64,000 bases of DNA from Gammaproteobacteria bacterium (lineage in GTDB: Bacteria; Pseudomonadota; Gammaproteobacteria; Pseudomonadales; Pseudohongiellaceae): NCBI GenBank assembly GCA_002711845.1, contig PASF01000008.1, positions 248,001 through 312,000 of the forward strand. Reading direction: 5' to 3'. Position numbers and translations under genes: made by a program. The notes beneath the pieces are model-generated. The model had not been told where the DNA came from. It did no database searches and worked only from the letters and a program-made list of their open reading frames with translations. Below are positions 1 to 8,215 of the stretch, piece after piece (within the stretch, counting starts at the first letter, position 1; every line of letters starts with the position of its first letter).

Positions 1-1225
1 ACTCACCATTGATAACGGCCGCATCAATCACAACTTTCGACACATCTTTCATGGAAGGAATCTTGTACATGCTATCCAGCAGGACATTTTCCATGATCGA
101 GCGCAAACCACGGGCACCGGTTTTGCGTTCCTTGGCTTTTTTCGCGACAGCCTGCAGGGCATCGTCACGGAACTGGATTTCCACCTCTTCCATGTCAAAC
201 AGCTTCTGGTACTGCTTGACCAGGGAATTTTTCGGCTCTTTGAGAATCCGCACCAGCGCATCCAGGTCCAGCTCTTCCAGGGTCGCAATCATGGGCAGGC
301 GGCCGACAAATTCAGGAATCAGACCAAATTTGACCAGGTCCTCAGGCTCTACGCTGCGCAGCGATTCGCCGATCATCTTGTCCACGTCCTTGCTGCGCAC
401 TTCCGCGTTAAAGCCGATGCCGCTCTTCTCGGAGCGGTCACGAATGATCTTGTCCAGCCCGGCAAACGCACCGCCACAGATAAACAGGATGTTGGCAGTA
501 TCCACCTGCAGGAATTCCTGCTGCGGGTGTTTGCGCCCCCCCTGCGGCGGCACCGAGGCAACCGTCCCTTCGATCAGTTTCAGCAGCGCCTGCTGCACAC
601 CCTCACCGGAAACATCGCGGGTGATTGACGGGTTATCGGATTTGCGCGAGATCTTGTCGATCTCATCAATGTAGACGATACCAATCTGTGCTTTTTCAAC
701 ATCATAGTCGCACTTCTGCAACAGCTTCTGGATGATGTTTTCCACGTCTTCACCGACATAACCGGCTTCCGTCAGGGTGGTGGCATCGGCAATGGTAAAG
801 GGCACGTCCAGCAGCCGCGCCAGCGTTTCCGCCAGCAGGGTTTTGCCGGTACCGGTGGGCCCGATCATCAGGATATTACTTTTCCCCAGCTCAACGTCAC
901 CGCTACGGCGGTCATAGCCCAGGCGTTTGTAATGGTTGTACACCGCCACCGCCAATACCTTCTTGGCGTTTTCCTGGCCGATGACATACTCATCAAGTGT
1001 CTGTTTGATTTCCGCAGGGGTCGGCAACTTCTTGCGACCGGACTCGGCTTCCTTCTCCTGAATCTCTTCGCGAATAATGTCGTTGCAGAGATCCACACAT
1101 TCATCGCAAACAAATACAGAAGGGCCGGCGATCAGCTTGCGGACTTCGTGCTGGCTTTTGCCGCAAAACGAGCAGTACAGCAGTTTGCCGTTGTCATCAC
1201 CCTTGTTGTAGCGATCATCAGACAT
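1..1225 (-). CDS. clpX: ATP-dependent Clp protease ATP-binding subunit ClpX (3' end beyond window)
   Basis: ClpX is the hexameric AAA+ unfoldase that recognises tagged substrates and threads them into ClpP in the cytoplasm. I read it from the reverse complement: the start is ATG at 1225, and 408 codons are present out of about 424 in the E. coli protein, so only the last few residues are missing. The N-terminal zinc-binding domain has Cys18, Cys21, Cys40 and Cys43. The Walker A motif GPTGTGKT is at residues 122-129. The last visible residues ([13 protein letters not shown] region) match the ClpX C-terminal domain. It follows clpP and tig in the same direction, the usual tig-clpP-clpX order, with a gap of about 70 bp to clpP. 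Confidence 0.97.
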   Translation of the reverse strand, partial: MSDDRYNKGDDNGKLLYCSFCGKSQHEVRKLIAGPSVFVCDECVDLCNDIIREEIQEKEAESGRKKLPTPAEIKQTLDEYVIGQENAKKVLAVAVYNHYKRLGYDRRSGDVELGKSNILMIGPTGTGKTLLAETLARLLDVPFTIADATTLTEAGYVGEDVENIIQKLLQKCDYDVEKAQIGIVYIDEIDKISRKSDNPSITRDVSGEGVQQALLKLIEGTVASVPPQGGRKHPQQEFLQVDTANILFICGGAFAGLDKIIRDRSEKSGIGFNAEVRSKDVDKMIGESLRSVEPEDLVKFGLIPEFVGRLPMIATLEELDLDALVRILKEPKNSLVKQYQKLFDMEEVEIQFRDDALQAVAKKAKERKTGARGLRSIMENVLLDSMYKIPSMKDVSKVVIDAAVINGE

Positions 1226-1296
1226 TCAATTTCCTCTAACGTGTAACCGCAGCCCGCTGTCAGCGGCACTGGCAACAGTGCCCTGACATCCCGGCA

Positions 1297-1917
1297 TTAC
1301 ACGGCTCTGCGTGAAATAACCTTATCTATCAGACCATATGATACTGCCTCTTCGGCATTCATGAAATGGTCGCGTTCGGTCTCCCGTTCGATCTCGGCGA
1401 TCGATCGCCCGGTGTGATGCGCCATGATCTCATTGAGCTGGCGCCGCATTTTCAGGATCTCGGTCGCCTGGATCTCGATATCCGAGGCCTGGCCATGAGC
1501 GCCACCGCTGGGCTGATGGATCATCATCCGCGAATTGGGCAGGGCATGGCGTTTGCCAGCCGCGCCACCGGTCAGCAGAAACGCGCCCATGCTCGCGGCC
1601 TGACCGATACACATGGTGCTGACATCGGGCTTGATGAACTGCATGGTGTCATAAATTGACAGCCCCGCCGTGACCGCGCCGCCTGGCGAGTTGATATACA
1701 GGTGAATATCCTTGTCCGGGTTCTCTGACTCCAGAAACAACAACTGCGCCACCACCAGATTGGCCATGTGATCCTCGACCGGGCCGATCAGGAAGATCAC
1801 ACGCTCTTTCAGCAGGCGCGAATAAATGTCATACGCACGCTCCCCACGGGCATTCTGTTCAACAACCATGGGGACCAGGTTGGCTTCTATCATCGAAAGC
1901 ATCGATTCACTCGACAT
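1297..1917 (-). CDS. clpP: ATP-dependent Clp protease proteolytic subunit ClpP
   Basis: ClpP is the self-compartmentalised serine protease that forms two stacked heptameric rings and degrades substrates delivered by ClpX or ClpA. The product has 206 residues, the usual length. The catalytic triad is visible as Ser109 (in GQAASMGAF), His134 (in MMIHQP) and Asp183 (in ETERDHF). A short N-terminal propeptide-like stretch precedes the conserved LVPMVVE segment. It lies between tig and clpX on the same strand. The gap to tig is 29 bp, so co-transcription with tig is likely. Confidence 0.98.
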   Translation of the reverse strand: MSSESMLSMIEANLVPMVVEQNARGERAYDIYSRLLKERVIFLIGPVEDHMANLVVAQLLFLESENPDKDIHLYINSPGGAVTAGLSIYDTMQFIKPDVSTMCIGQAASMGAFLLTGGAAGKRHALPNSRMMIHQPSGGAHGQASDIEIQATEILKMRRQLNEIMAHHTGRSIAEIERETERDHFMNAEEAVSYGLIDKVISRRAV

Positions 1918-1946
1918 ATGATCAGGCCTTTTTGTCTGTCGTTTTA

Positions 1947-3407
1947 TCAGTCTTTATCGGTCTTTTTAACGGCTTTCTTGGCCGGCTTCTTGGCGGCAGG
2001 CTCGTCATCGGCTGCCTTTTTCGCCGCAGGCTTTTTCGCCGCCGCTTTCTTGGGCTTCTCCGCCTTGTCTTTGCCGGCGTCTTTCTTGCCCTCTTCCTCA
2101 GCGGCCTGTTTGGGGTTGGTCAGTTCCTGGTAGCTGACCTTGCGCTCCTTGATCTGCGCTTCCTCAGCAATCAGATCAAACACCTGATCTTCCAGCACTG
2201 CCGACTCGACCGTATCAAGCTGCTCTTTATTGCTGTAATAGTAGTTGACCACTTCTTCCGGCGTTTCGTAGGTCGCCGCGATATCTTCTATCGCCTCACG
2301 CACCATGGCTGCATCCGCGCGCAGACCTTTCTGCTTGATCACTTCACCCAGCAGCAGGCCGAGTTTGACGCGTTTCTCCGCCTGTTCGCGGAACAGCTCA
2401 TCCGGCAACAGACTCGGGTCCAGGTTCTGCGCGCCGGCACCGAACTGTTGCAGGGCCTGTTGACGCAATACGTCGATCTCAGCGCCAACCAGCGCCGTCG
2501 GCACGTCAACCTCATTCTGCTCCAGCAGCACGTCCATGACGTTGGTCTTCAGGCGATTCTTGCTCGCCTTCTTCAACTCGCGCTCCATATTGGCAGCCAC
2601 TTCCTTGCGGAATCCTTCCTCGCCACCCTCGGTCACACCAAACGCGGCAAAAAATTCATCATTCAGGTCCGGCAGTTTTGGCGCCGATACCTTGTTAACC
2701 TTGACCTTGAACACGACCGGCTTGCCGGCCAGGTCTTTGTTGCGATATTCCTCAGGGAACGTCAGCTCCAGTGTCACGTCGTCACCGGCTTTGGATTTCA
2801 GCAGACCTTTCTCGAAGCCTTCAATCATACGCCCGGAACCCAGCACCAGATTAGTGTTGCTGCCGGTACCGCCAGAGAAGGCTTCACCGTCGATGGTGCC
2901 TTCATAGTCGATATTGACCATGTCGTCGTTCTTGGCCTGGCGCTTGACCTCGTCCCACTCCTGACGCTGCTGGCGCAGGTTTTCGATCATGGTGTCGATG
3001 TCTTTGTCCGTCACCTCGGCAACCAGCTTTTCCGCCTTGACCTTGGAGAAATCGGACAGTGTCACTTCCGGGTACACCTCAAATGTAGCGACAAACTCGA
3101 TGTCCTTGCCTTCATCCATCGACGTCGGCTCGATTTTGGGCTGGCCGGCCGGCTTGATCTTCTGCTCGGTGATCGCCGCGTAGTAGCTGCGGCTCATGAT
3201 CTCGCCCAGTACTTCCTGACGGACACCTTTACCAAAACGGTTCTTGATGACTTTCAGAGGAATCTTGCCTTTCCGGAAACCGTTGATCTTGACGGTTCTG
3301 GCGGCTTCATTCAGACGAGCGGCAACAGCATTTTCTACTTCAGCAGCAGGCACGCCGATCGTCATACGGCGCTCTAATCCAGTGGTGGTTTCAATCGAAA
3401 CTTGCAT
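1947..3407 (-). CDS. tig: Trigger factor with a lysine-rich C-terminal extension
   Basis: Trigger factor is the ribosome-bound chaperone and peptidyl-prolyl isomerase that meets nascent chains at the tunnel exit. I chose ATG at 3407 ([10 protein letters not shown]) because GAGGA lies just upstream and the family begins there; the frame is open 12 codons further. The ribosome-docking signature GFRKGKIP is at residues 43-50, exactly as in E. coli. An FKBP-type domain follows at about 150-240, then the helical arms. The protein has 486 residues against about 432 in E. coli. The surplus is a tail of about 54 residues (19 Lys, many Ala and Pro) that resembles a histone H1-like tail and is not part of the family core. 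Confidence 0.97.
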   Translation of the reverse strand: MQVSIETTTGLERRMTIGVPAAEVENAVAARLNEAARTVKINGFRKGKIPLKVIKNRFGKGVRQEVLGEIMSRSYYAAITEQKIKPAGQPKIEPTSMDEGKDIEFVATFEVYPEVTLSDFSKVKAEKLVAEVTDKDIDTMIENLRQQRQEWDEVKRQAKNDDMVNIDYEGTIDGEAFSGGTGSNTNLVLGSGRMIEGFEKGLLKSKAGDDVTLELTFPEEYRNKDLAGKPVVFKVKVNKVSAPKLPDLNDEFFAAFGVTEGGEEGFRKEVAANMERELKKASKNRLKTNVMDVLLEQNEVDVPTALVGAEIDVLRQQALQQFGAGAQNLDPSLLPDELFREQAEKRVKLGLLLGEVIKQKGLRADAAMVREAIEDIAATYETPEEVVNYYYSNKEQLDTVESAVLEDQVFDLIAEEAQIKERKVSYQELTNPKQAAEEEGKKDAGKDKAEKPKKAAAKKPAAKKAADDEPAAKKPAKKAVKKTDKD

Positions 3408-3460
3408 GAAAATTCCTCGCGAACCGGCGCGCCCATCACGCACGGTCAGTGTAAACAGTT

Positions 3461-3491
3461 ATTATAAGTCAGCAAAAATAATTTCCATCAA
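3461..3491 (-). promoter_or_regulatory. Candidate promoter of tig-clpP-clpX
   Basis: On the minus strand a perfect TATAAT lies at 3466-3461, with TTGATG at 3491-3486 as a possible -35 box, separated by a long 19-bp spacer. It sits about 55 bp before the tig start codon. The rest of 3408-3704 is AT-rich with no other gene visible. Confidence 0.45.
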
Positions 3492-3704
3492 CTATTTCAA
3501 CAAGTTATATGAAAATCAGGGTATTTTGAAGTGCGCGATTGTCCCACAAGCCCCGGTTTTATTCAATAATTAATCGCGTCGCGACTTTTATTGCCGAATT
3601 TGCGACAGATCACATTTTTCGTCATATCGGGGATATTATTCACCACAAGAGTGGTCTAGTATTGAACGAGTCTTAAAAAATAAACAAAAGTCGAGACGCC
3701 TGCC

Positions 3705-3971
3705 ATGCAAAATATCAGCACCCGCTCACGCCTGACCGATGTCAACGCCAGCAGCCACGAGCGCTCCGAACGGCTGTTCAGCCTGTCCGGACTGTGGTAC
3801 TTCCGCACCCGTGAAGGCAAGGATGTCGGCCCGTTCCGCTATCGCTGTGAAGCCGAAGCCATGTTGACCCGCTTTATTGACGAGACCAGCCGCGCGCAAC
3901 AAAGCAGCATGATGCCGCACAAGCTGCATTTCCGGACCTGCGGCGTCATCGGGCGTCGTCAGGCCAGCTGA
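3705..3971 (+). CDS. Small conserved hypothetical protein (DUF6316-like)
   Basis: This gene encodes 88 residues. The central part (GLWYFRTREGKDVGPF, then RCEAEAMLTRFI) resembles small Pseudomonas-type proteins of the DUF6316 type, which share a W-x-F-x-T-R-E-G core. That assignment is from memory and not certain. No signal peptide, membrane segment or catalytic motif is visible, so it is probably a small cytoplasmic protein. It is preceded by an AT-rich intergenic region and ends 4 bp before the convergent hydrolase gene. No function can be given. Confidence 0.72.
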   Translation: MQNISTRSRLTDVNASSHERSERLFSLSGLWYFRTREGKDVGPFRYRCEAEAMLTRFIDETSRAQQSSMMPHKLHFRTCGVIGRRQAS

Positions 3972-3975
3972 GCGC

Positions 3976-4896
3976 TCAGGCTTTCAGCAGTTGACGGGCA
4001 TGACGGAAGATATCGGTCGATGAGCCGGCGAAAAAGAAGTGGCCTTGCCCAGGCACTGAATGCAGCGTGACATTGGGCAGGGTTTCCTGCAGCACCCGTA
4101 CGTGGCAGATCGCGCTCAGGGTATCGGCGCCGCCGCGCCAGACATCCACGGGCGCGGTAATGGCTATGGGTGCAAAGTCCCAGTCGGCCAGACTCAGCAC
4201 ACTGTCCTGGGCCACACCCCGGCCGCCCTGGCGTACCGCCTCGGCGGCGTCCCTGACCAGCAGGCGATAGATAAGCGGATTGTCAAACTGCTTGCGATCG
4301 GCATAACACAGGCTCTCGCGCAGTCGCGCCAGGCACTGTTCAATGCGCGAGCCACGCAAGCGCTGGCGCGCATACACAAACCCGCTGACCACCGCAGACA
4401 ATAGCCGCAGGCTCAGGCGGCGCTGCGCTGCCGGACGCCCCGCGACCGGTGCCAGCAGCGTGGCAAACGCCACCCGCTGCGGAAAGCGGTGGCTGAAGGC
4501 CAACGCGAACGTCGCACCGCCATCCCAGCCCAGTGCCCCGGCACGATCAATATCCAGGTGATCAAGCAGCGCCGCCACGTCGGGCGCAAAATCACTGTGT
4601 CCGTGCATTTTTTTGAAGTCGGAACCGCCAATACCCGGGCGGTCCACGGCAATGATGCGAAACCCGGCCGCCAGCGCGGCATCATGCAGTAATTCCGCTT
4701 CCAGCCGGGATCCGGCCTGACTGTGAAAATAGATGACGGGAAAGCCATGCCGATGACCGGTTTCGCACCAGCTCAGGCGACGACCATCAGACAGATTCAG
4801 CGAGCGGGCCGGTGCCTGATTCAGAGGCGCATCGGTGCCGGGCGTTGCCGCCGGTCCGGGCAAATACAAACTGTCATCCCTAAAACGTGCAAACAT
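3976..4896 (-). CDS. Alpha/beta-hydrolase fold protein with Asp at the nucleophile position
   Basis: The 306-residue product has the alpha/beta-hydrolase layout: a first-strand region (FPVIYFHSQAGSR), a strand-turn segment (IIAVDRPGIGGSD, about residues 81-93), the nucleophile elbow LGWDGG around residue 125, and a C-terminal PGQGHFFF segment carrying the likely catalytic His. The elbow normally reads G-x-S-x-G in esterases. Here the middle residue is Asp125 (codon GAT), as in dehalogenases and epoxide hydrolases, although the surrounding residues resemble the esterase-like group. No signal peptide is evident. It diverges from the DUF6502 gene across a promoter region with two palindromes. 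The substrate is unknown. Confidence 0.85.
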   Translation of the reverse strand: MFARFRDDSLYLPGPAATPGTDAPLNQAPARSLNLSDGRRLSWCETGHRHGFPVIYFHSQAGSRLEAELLHDAALAAGFRIIAVDRPGIGGSDFKKMHGHSDFAPDVAALLDHLDIDRAGALGWDGGATFALAFSHRFPQRVAFATLLAPVAGRPAAQRRLSLRLLSAVVSGFVYARQRLRGSRIEQCLARLRESLCYADRKQFDNPLIYRLLVRDAAEAVRQGGRGVAQDSVLSLADWDFAPIAITAPVDVWRGGADTLSAICHVRVLQETLPNVTLHSVPGQGHFFFAGSSTDIFRHARQLLKA

Positions 4897-4976
4897 GGCT
4901 CGCCTTGCCGCACCCCGGGTCCGGTCATGAACGACCAGACGCGGTATGCCATTGATTGTGTTAGCGTGAATAGTAG

Positions 4977-4993
4977 GTGGGAATTATTCCCAC
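4977..4993. promoter_or_regulatory. 17-bp perfect palindrome, upstream operator candidate
   Basis: GTGGGAATTATTCCCAC is a perfect palindrome about a single central base. Its centre (4985) lies 41 bp, about four helical turns, from the centre of a near-identical palindrome at 5018-5034. Both lie in the divergent region between the hydrolase and DUF6502 genes, which suggests paired repressor or activator sites on one face of the DNA. Confidence 0.6.
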
Positions 4994-5017
4994 GTCAACA
5001 CATGTCACAAAATATTT

Positions 5018-5034
5018 GTGGGATTTTTTCCCAC
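5018..5034. promoter_or_regulatory. Second palindrome overlapping the -35 region of the DUF6502 promoter
   Basis: GTGGGATTTTTTCCCAC has 6-bp arms (GTGGGA/TCCCAC) identical to the outer arms of the palindrome at 4977-4993. It ends 7 bp before a TATACT -10 box, so it covers the place where a -35 box would be. Binding here would directly affect transcription of the DUF6502 gene. Confidence 0.6.
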
Positions 5035-5041
5035 CTCTGTC

Positions 5042-5047
5042 TATACT
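5042..5047 (+). promoter_or_regulatory. -10 box of the DUF6502 gene, probably leaderless
   Basis: TATACT lies 8 bp before the ATG at 5056. Transcription would be expected to begin at about 5053-5055, at or next to the start codon. No purine-rich ribosome binding site lies before the ATG. Both facts fit a leaderless messenger. No good -35 hexamer is visible because the palindrome occupies that position. Confidence 0.5.
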
Positions 5048-5055
5048 GCGCACCT

Positions 5056-5958
5056 ATGAGTGACAAAAACGTCAGCCAAACGCCGGGACAGCCCCCCGCC
5101 GCCCTGGTCACAGCGCTGCGCAAACTGCTGCGCCCGCTGGTCCGGCTGTTGTTGTCGTTCCAGGTCAGCTACCCTTATCTGACGAGTCTGCTCAAATCCA
5201 TCTATGTCGACGTGGCCGACCGGGAATTTTCGGTGGACGGCAAGCGCCAGTCGGACAGCCGTATCACCCTGCTCACCGGTGTGCACCGCAAAGATGTCAA
5301 ACGCCTGCGTGCAGAAACGCCAGACGAAAATGTCCTGCCGGCCAATATTTCTGTCGGTGCCCAGCTGATTGCCAGCTGGCTCGGCTCTGACCGCTTCAGG
5401 GACGCCACCGGTTTGCCGTTGCCACTGCCGCTGCGCTCTGCGCAACACGACACTGCGGCCAGCTTCGACGATCTGGTGGAAATGGTCTGCCGGCAGGACA
5501 TCCGTCCCCGGGTCATACTCGATGAATGGATACACCTGGGCGTGGCGCACCAGGATGATCAGGGCCGGGTGGTGCTCAATACCGGTGCCTTTACGCCAGA
5601 CAAGGGCCTTGATGAAAAGGTGTTCTTTTTTGGCAAAAACCTGCAGGATCATATCAGTGCGGGCACTCACAATCTGCTGGGCCACAAGCCAGCGTTCTTT
5701 GATCGCAGCGTGTATTATGACCAGTTAAGCGAGCATTCCATCGAGAGGCTTAATGAGCTGGCAGAGCAACTGGGCATGCAGGCATTGCGCGCGCTCAACA
5801 ATGAAGCGCTGGCCCTGCAGCGTGCGGACCGGCAGGCTGCTGAGGCTGCCGTCACAAAACCGGCAAAAACCTCGAAAAAGCCCAATCGTTTCCGTATGAA
5901 TTTCGGTATATTCCATTACAATAGCCGTTACGAAAAGCAGGATCAGGATAATGCCTAA
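5056..5958 (+). CDS. DUF6502 family protein
   Basis: The 300-residue product matches my recollection of the DUF6502 family: an N-terminal segment LRKLLRPLVRLLLSFQVSYP, then a segment DSRITLLTGVHRKDVKRLR (about residues 77-95) that looks like a helix-turn-helix recognition region. I therefore infer that it may bind DNA; no function is established. The start at 5056 is supported by the -10 box just upstream; the open frame runs further back, but the upstream part contains the operators. The C-terminal end is basic and Lys-rich. Its last bases overlap the next gene by 8 bp, so the two are probably translated together. Autoregulation through the two palindromes is plausible. Confidence 0.85.
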   Translation: MSDKNVSQTPGQPPAALVTALRKLLRPLVRLLLSFQVSYPYLTSLLKSIYVDVADREFSVDGKRQSDSRITLLTGVHRKDVKRLRAETPDENVLPANISVGAQLIASWLGSDRFRDATGLPLPLPLRSAQHDTAASFDDLVEMVCRQDIRPRVILDEWIHLGVAHQDDQGRVVLNTGAFTPDKGLDEKVFFFGKNLQDHISAGTHNLLGHKPAFFDRSVYYDQLSEHSIERLNELAEQLGMQALRALNNEALALQRADRQAAEAAVTKPAKTSKKPNRFRMNFGIFHYNSRYEKQDQDNA

Positions 5959-6811
5959 AGCCATACTTGCACTGCGCAGCTACCCGCTGGCCATTTTAAT
6001 GGCGCTGGTGTTGTTTGTGTGCAGCCTGCTGATCGCCACCAGCAGTATTGGCGGCGGCGGCGACGATCAGGGCAGTGGCATGGGCGGCACCGGTCGTACC
6101 GGCGGTTTCAATGGCGACAGCGGCCTGGGCGGCACCGGCGGCCCGAGCCCGTTCTTGGGCAGTACTGACGGCCCAGATACCACAGGCACCCGCCACGACG
6201 GTATTGACACCGGCAGCAATACACCGGACAGCCTGATCGAACCGTTCCTGCAACAGCTGGACACGGAAACAGCGCGCATTCCCGACGAGATGCGTCCGCT
6301 TATCGAGCTGCAGCGCAATACACCGCAAAGCCCCGAATTCCGCGACAATGCACCCGCGCTCGATATTCTGGATGACGAGCGTCAGGATATGCCGCCGCAC
6401 GCCCGGCGCCTGCTCGACATGGCGGAGGCCGATAACGCCACCCTGGTGGCGCCGACCCTGGAAATTCAGGTGCAGATTCCCGAAAACACCGGCACGGATG
6501 ACATCGAGCGCTTCCGCATGGAAGTGGCAGAACCGGAGGCCTCCGCCCTGCCCGACCTGGACGCTGCGCCGGACGCTGAGCTGGACGTACCCCTGATACT
6601 CGAACAACTGCCCACTGACGGCATTGCCGGCAATGACGCGGCGCCTGGCCTGGCGGACGACAACCTGGCCGACGAGAATCCGCTGGATAGTAACCGACCG
6701 CTGATACCCGAGCGTATCCAGCGTCCCGAGCTGCCGCCTTTCCAGCGCATGCGCCCGGCCGTCGATCGTGCGTCCATTGCCCCGCCGCGCCCCCGACCGA
6801 TGCCAATCTGA
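5951..6811 (+). CDS. Exported or membrane-anchored Gly-rich protein, partner of DUF6502
   Basis: I do not recognise a family for the whole of this 286-residue protein. Residues 1-33 form a single hydrophobic signal anchor or signal peptide. A Gly-rich stretch follows with repeated SG(M/L)GGTG motifs (residues about 42-62), and then a long acidic, Pro-rich, apparently disordered region ending in a basic Pro/Arg tail. GGTG-containing exported proteins next to DUF6502 genes often carry a DUF5666 domain (from memory); I see no such domain here, so this may be a shortened or diverged relative. It starts inside the last codons of the DUF6502 gene. Confidence 0.75.
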   Translation: MPKAILALRSYPLAILMALVLFVCSLLIATSSIGGGGDDQGSGMGGTGRTGGFNGDSGLGGTGGPSPFLGSTDGPDTTGTRHDGIDTGSNTPDSLIEPFLQQLDTETARIPDEMRPLIELQRNTPQSPEFRDNAPALDILDDERQDMPPHARRLLDMAEADNATLVAPTLEIQVQIPENTGTDDIERFRMEVAEPEASALPDLDAAPDAELDVPLILEQLPTDGIAGNDAAPGLADDNLADENPLDSNRPLIPERIQRPELPPFQRMRPAVDRASIAPPRPRPMPI

Positions 6812-6873
6812 GCGCCTCTCCCAAAAGCCCTGTGCCCAGAGGCACGTGTCGCTAGCAGGACCTCACCAGCCCC

Positions 6874-7701
6874 TTACCACCGCCGGCTCAGCTGCATGCC
6901 GGCAGCAAAATCGGCGCTGTCCTCGGTAAACCCGCTGACGGTGTAGAGCATCAGCGTCCATGAGGGTGACATCGACCATGACAGATACGGCAGTAATTCG
7001 TGGGTTTCCCCGGTAAACGCAGAGGCAGCCTGACGGAAATCATAGATCAGGCCATATTGCAGCGTATCGCTGCCGTTGGCACTGACACCCAGGGAACCAT
7101 AAAAGGAGTTTTCCAGACCGGCATAAAACGGTGATAAGCGCCGGTAGCGAAAGCCGGCCGACGCAAACACCGTCAGCGGGCCCGCCAACTGGTAAAGATC
7201 TACCTGGACACCGGCGTCCATGCGCCCGGTGCCAAGGCCCTGATGCGGGTCAGCGGTCGGCGCCTTGAGCTCGACACTGATGTCAATAAACGGGGCGCTG
7301 GCTGACCAGGCCGGAACTTCATAGGTCAGATTGACACTGGCATCACCCAGGCCGTCAGCCGACACCTGAGCGGCGCGGGCCCCGGAGAAACCGCCGACAC
7401 TGCCGATGTTGACCAGCACATTGGCCGGCCCGCTGATTTCCAGCATGGGCACCGTGGCCTTGATACGCCAGCTGCCTGCTGCCACTTCGTGCGAGACGGG
7501 CAGGTAACGTATCCGCGTATCGCGGCTCTCGCCATAACCACCGCGACTGTAATAGAACCCCACCGCCGTGGTCTGCCGCACCGTGGCTGCGGCCGGCGCC
7601 GTGTCGCTCTGCGCCCAGCCGACATCGCCAACGGACATCAGCAGCGCCGCCAGTGCTGCCCGACGGGCACACCGACGAGGCGCCATGTCGCAGCCTGCCA
7701 T
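6874..7701 (-). CDS. Outer-membrane beta-barrel-like protein, coupled to msrB
   Basis: The product has 275 residues from ATG at 7701. It has an Arg-rich N-terminus, a hydrophobic signal peptide ending near GWAQS, then alternating amphipathic strands and a terminal aromatic residue (LSRRW), typical of an outer-membrane barrel. The segments GLGDASVNLTYEV and LKAPTADPHQGLGTG recall the MetA-pathway/transporter-like barrel family; this is a resemblance only. The start codon shares one base with the msrB stop (TGATG), which supports this start over the upstream ATG at 7740 inside msrB. The ligand is unknown. Confidence 0.78.
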   Translation of the reverse strand: MAGCDMAPRRCARRAALAALLMSVGDVGWAQSDTAPAAATVRQTTAVGFYYSRGGYGESRDTRIRYLPVSHEVAAGSWRIKATVPMLEISGPANVLVNIGSVGGFSGARAAQVSADGLGDASVNLTYEVPAWSASAPFIDISVELKAPTADPHQGLGTGRMDAGVQVDLYQLAGPLTVFASAGFRYRRLSPFYAGLENSFYGSLGVSANGSDTLQYGLIYDFRQAASAFTGETHELLPYLSWSMSPSWTLMLYTVSGFTEDSADFAAGMQLSRRW

Positions 7702-8159
7702 CACCTCTCGAGCAGCACAACGGAGGCGGAATTGATGCAATAGCGCAGGCCGGTCGGTGGTGGCCCGTCTTCAAATACATGGCCCAGATGCGCCTCGCAT
7801 TTACCACACACCACCTCGGTGCGCACCATACCGTGGCTGGTGTCGGTGACCTCAGTGACCGCGTCATCCGTGACTGGCTGATAATAACTGGGCCAGCCGG
7901 ACCCGGAGTCGTATTTGGTTTCCGAATCAAACAGCGGTTCCCTGCAAACCACACAAAGATACATCCCCGGCGTTTTGCTGTCCCAGTATTTGCCGCTGAA
8001 AGCGCGCTCGGTGCCGGCTTCACAAACAATATGGTAGGTCTCCGGATCCAGTTCGGCCCGCAGGCGATCGCGATCTGCGTCGCTGATCCTGTGGGTATTG
8101 CCCGAGGGCACGCTGCACTGATTTTTGCTGTCGTCTGCCACAATTCTCTCCTCTATCAT
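7701..8159 (-). CDS. msrB: Peptide-methionine (R)-S-oxide reductase MsrB
   Basis: MsrB reduces the R epimer of methionine sulfoxide in oxidised proteins. The 152-residue product has the structural zinc ligands Cys69, Cys72, Cys118 and Cys121, the [11 protein letters not shown] substrate loop, and the catalytic Cys141 in RYCINSASV. No signal peptide is visible, so it is cytoplasmic. It diverges from alaA with 56 bp between the starts. It overlaps the downstream barrel gene by one base, an unusual pairing of a repair enzyme with an outer-membrane protein. Confidence 0.95.
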   Translation of the reverse strand: MIEERIVADDSKNQCSVPSGNTHRISDADRDRLRAELDPETYHIVCEAGTERAFSGKYWDSKTPGMYLCVVCREPLFDSETKYDSGSGWPSYYQPVTDDAVTEVTDTSHGMVRTEVVCGKCEAHLGHVFEDGPPPTGLRYCINSASVVLLER

Positions 8160-8215
8160 TTTTCTGTCGTCAGTTTACAATATCGCCCCAACGCGTACAT
8201 CCCGGAACTTGCATT

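Noticed and set aside
1932-3377. 481-codon open frame on the plus strand
   Set aside because: It is the antisense of tig, has no recognisable domain, and owes its length to the codon bias of the real gene.
4723-5055. N-terminal extension of the DUF6502 gene
   Set aside because: It covers the divergent promoter, both palindromes and part of the hydrolase gene in antisense.
6814-6843. Terminator after the Gly-rich gene (GCCTCT/AGAGGC)
   Set aside because: A 6-bp stem with an 18-base loop and no T-run is too weak to call.
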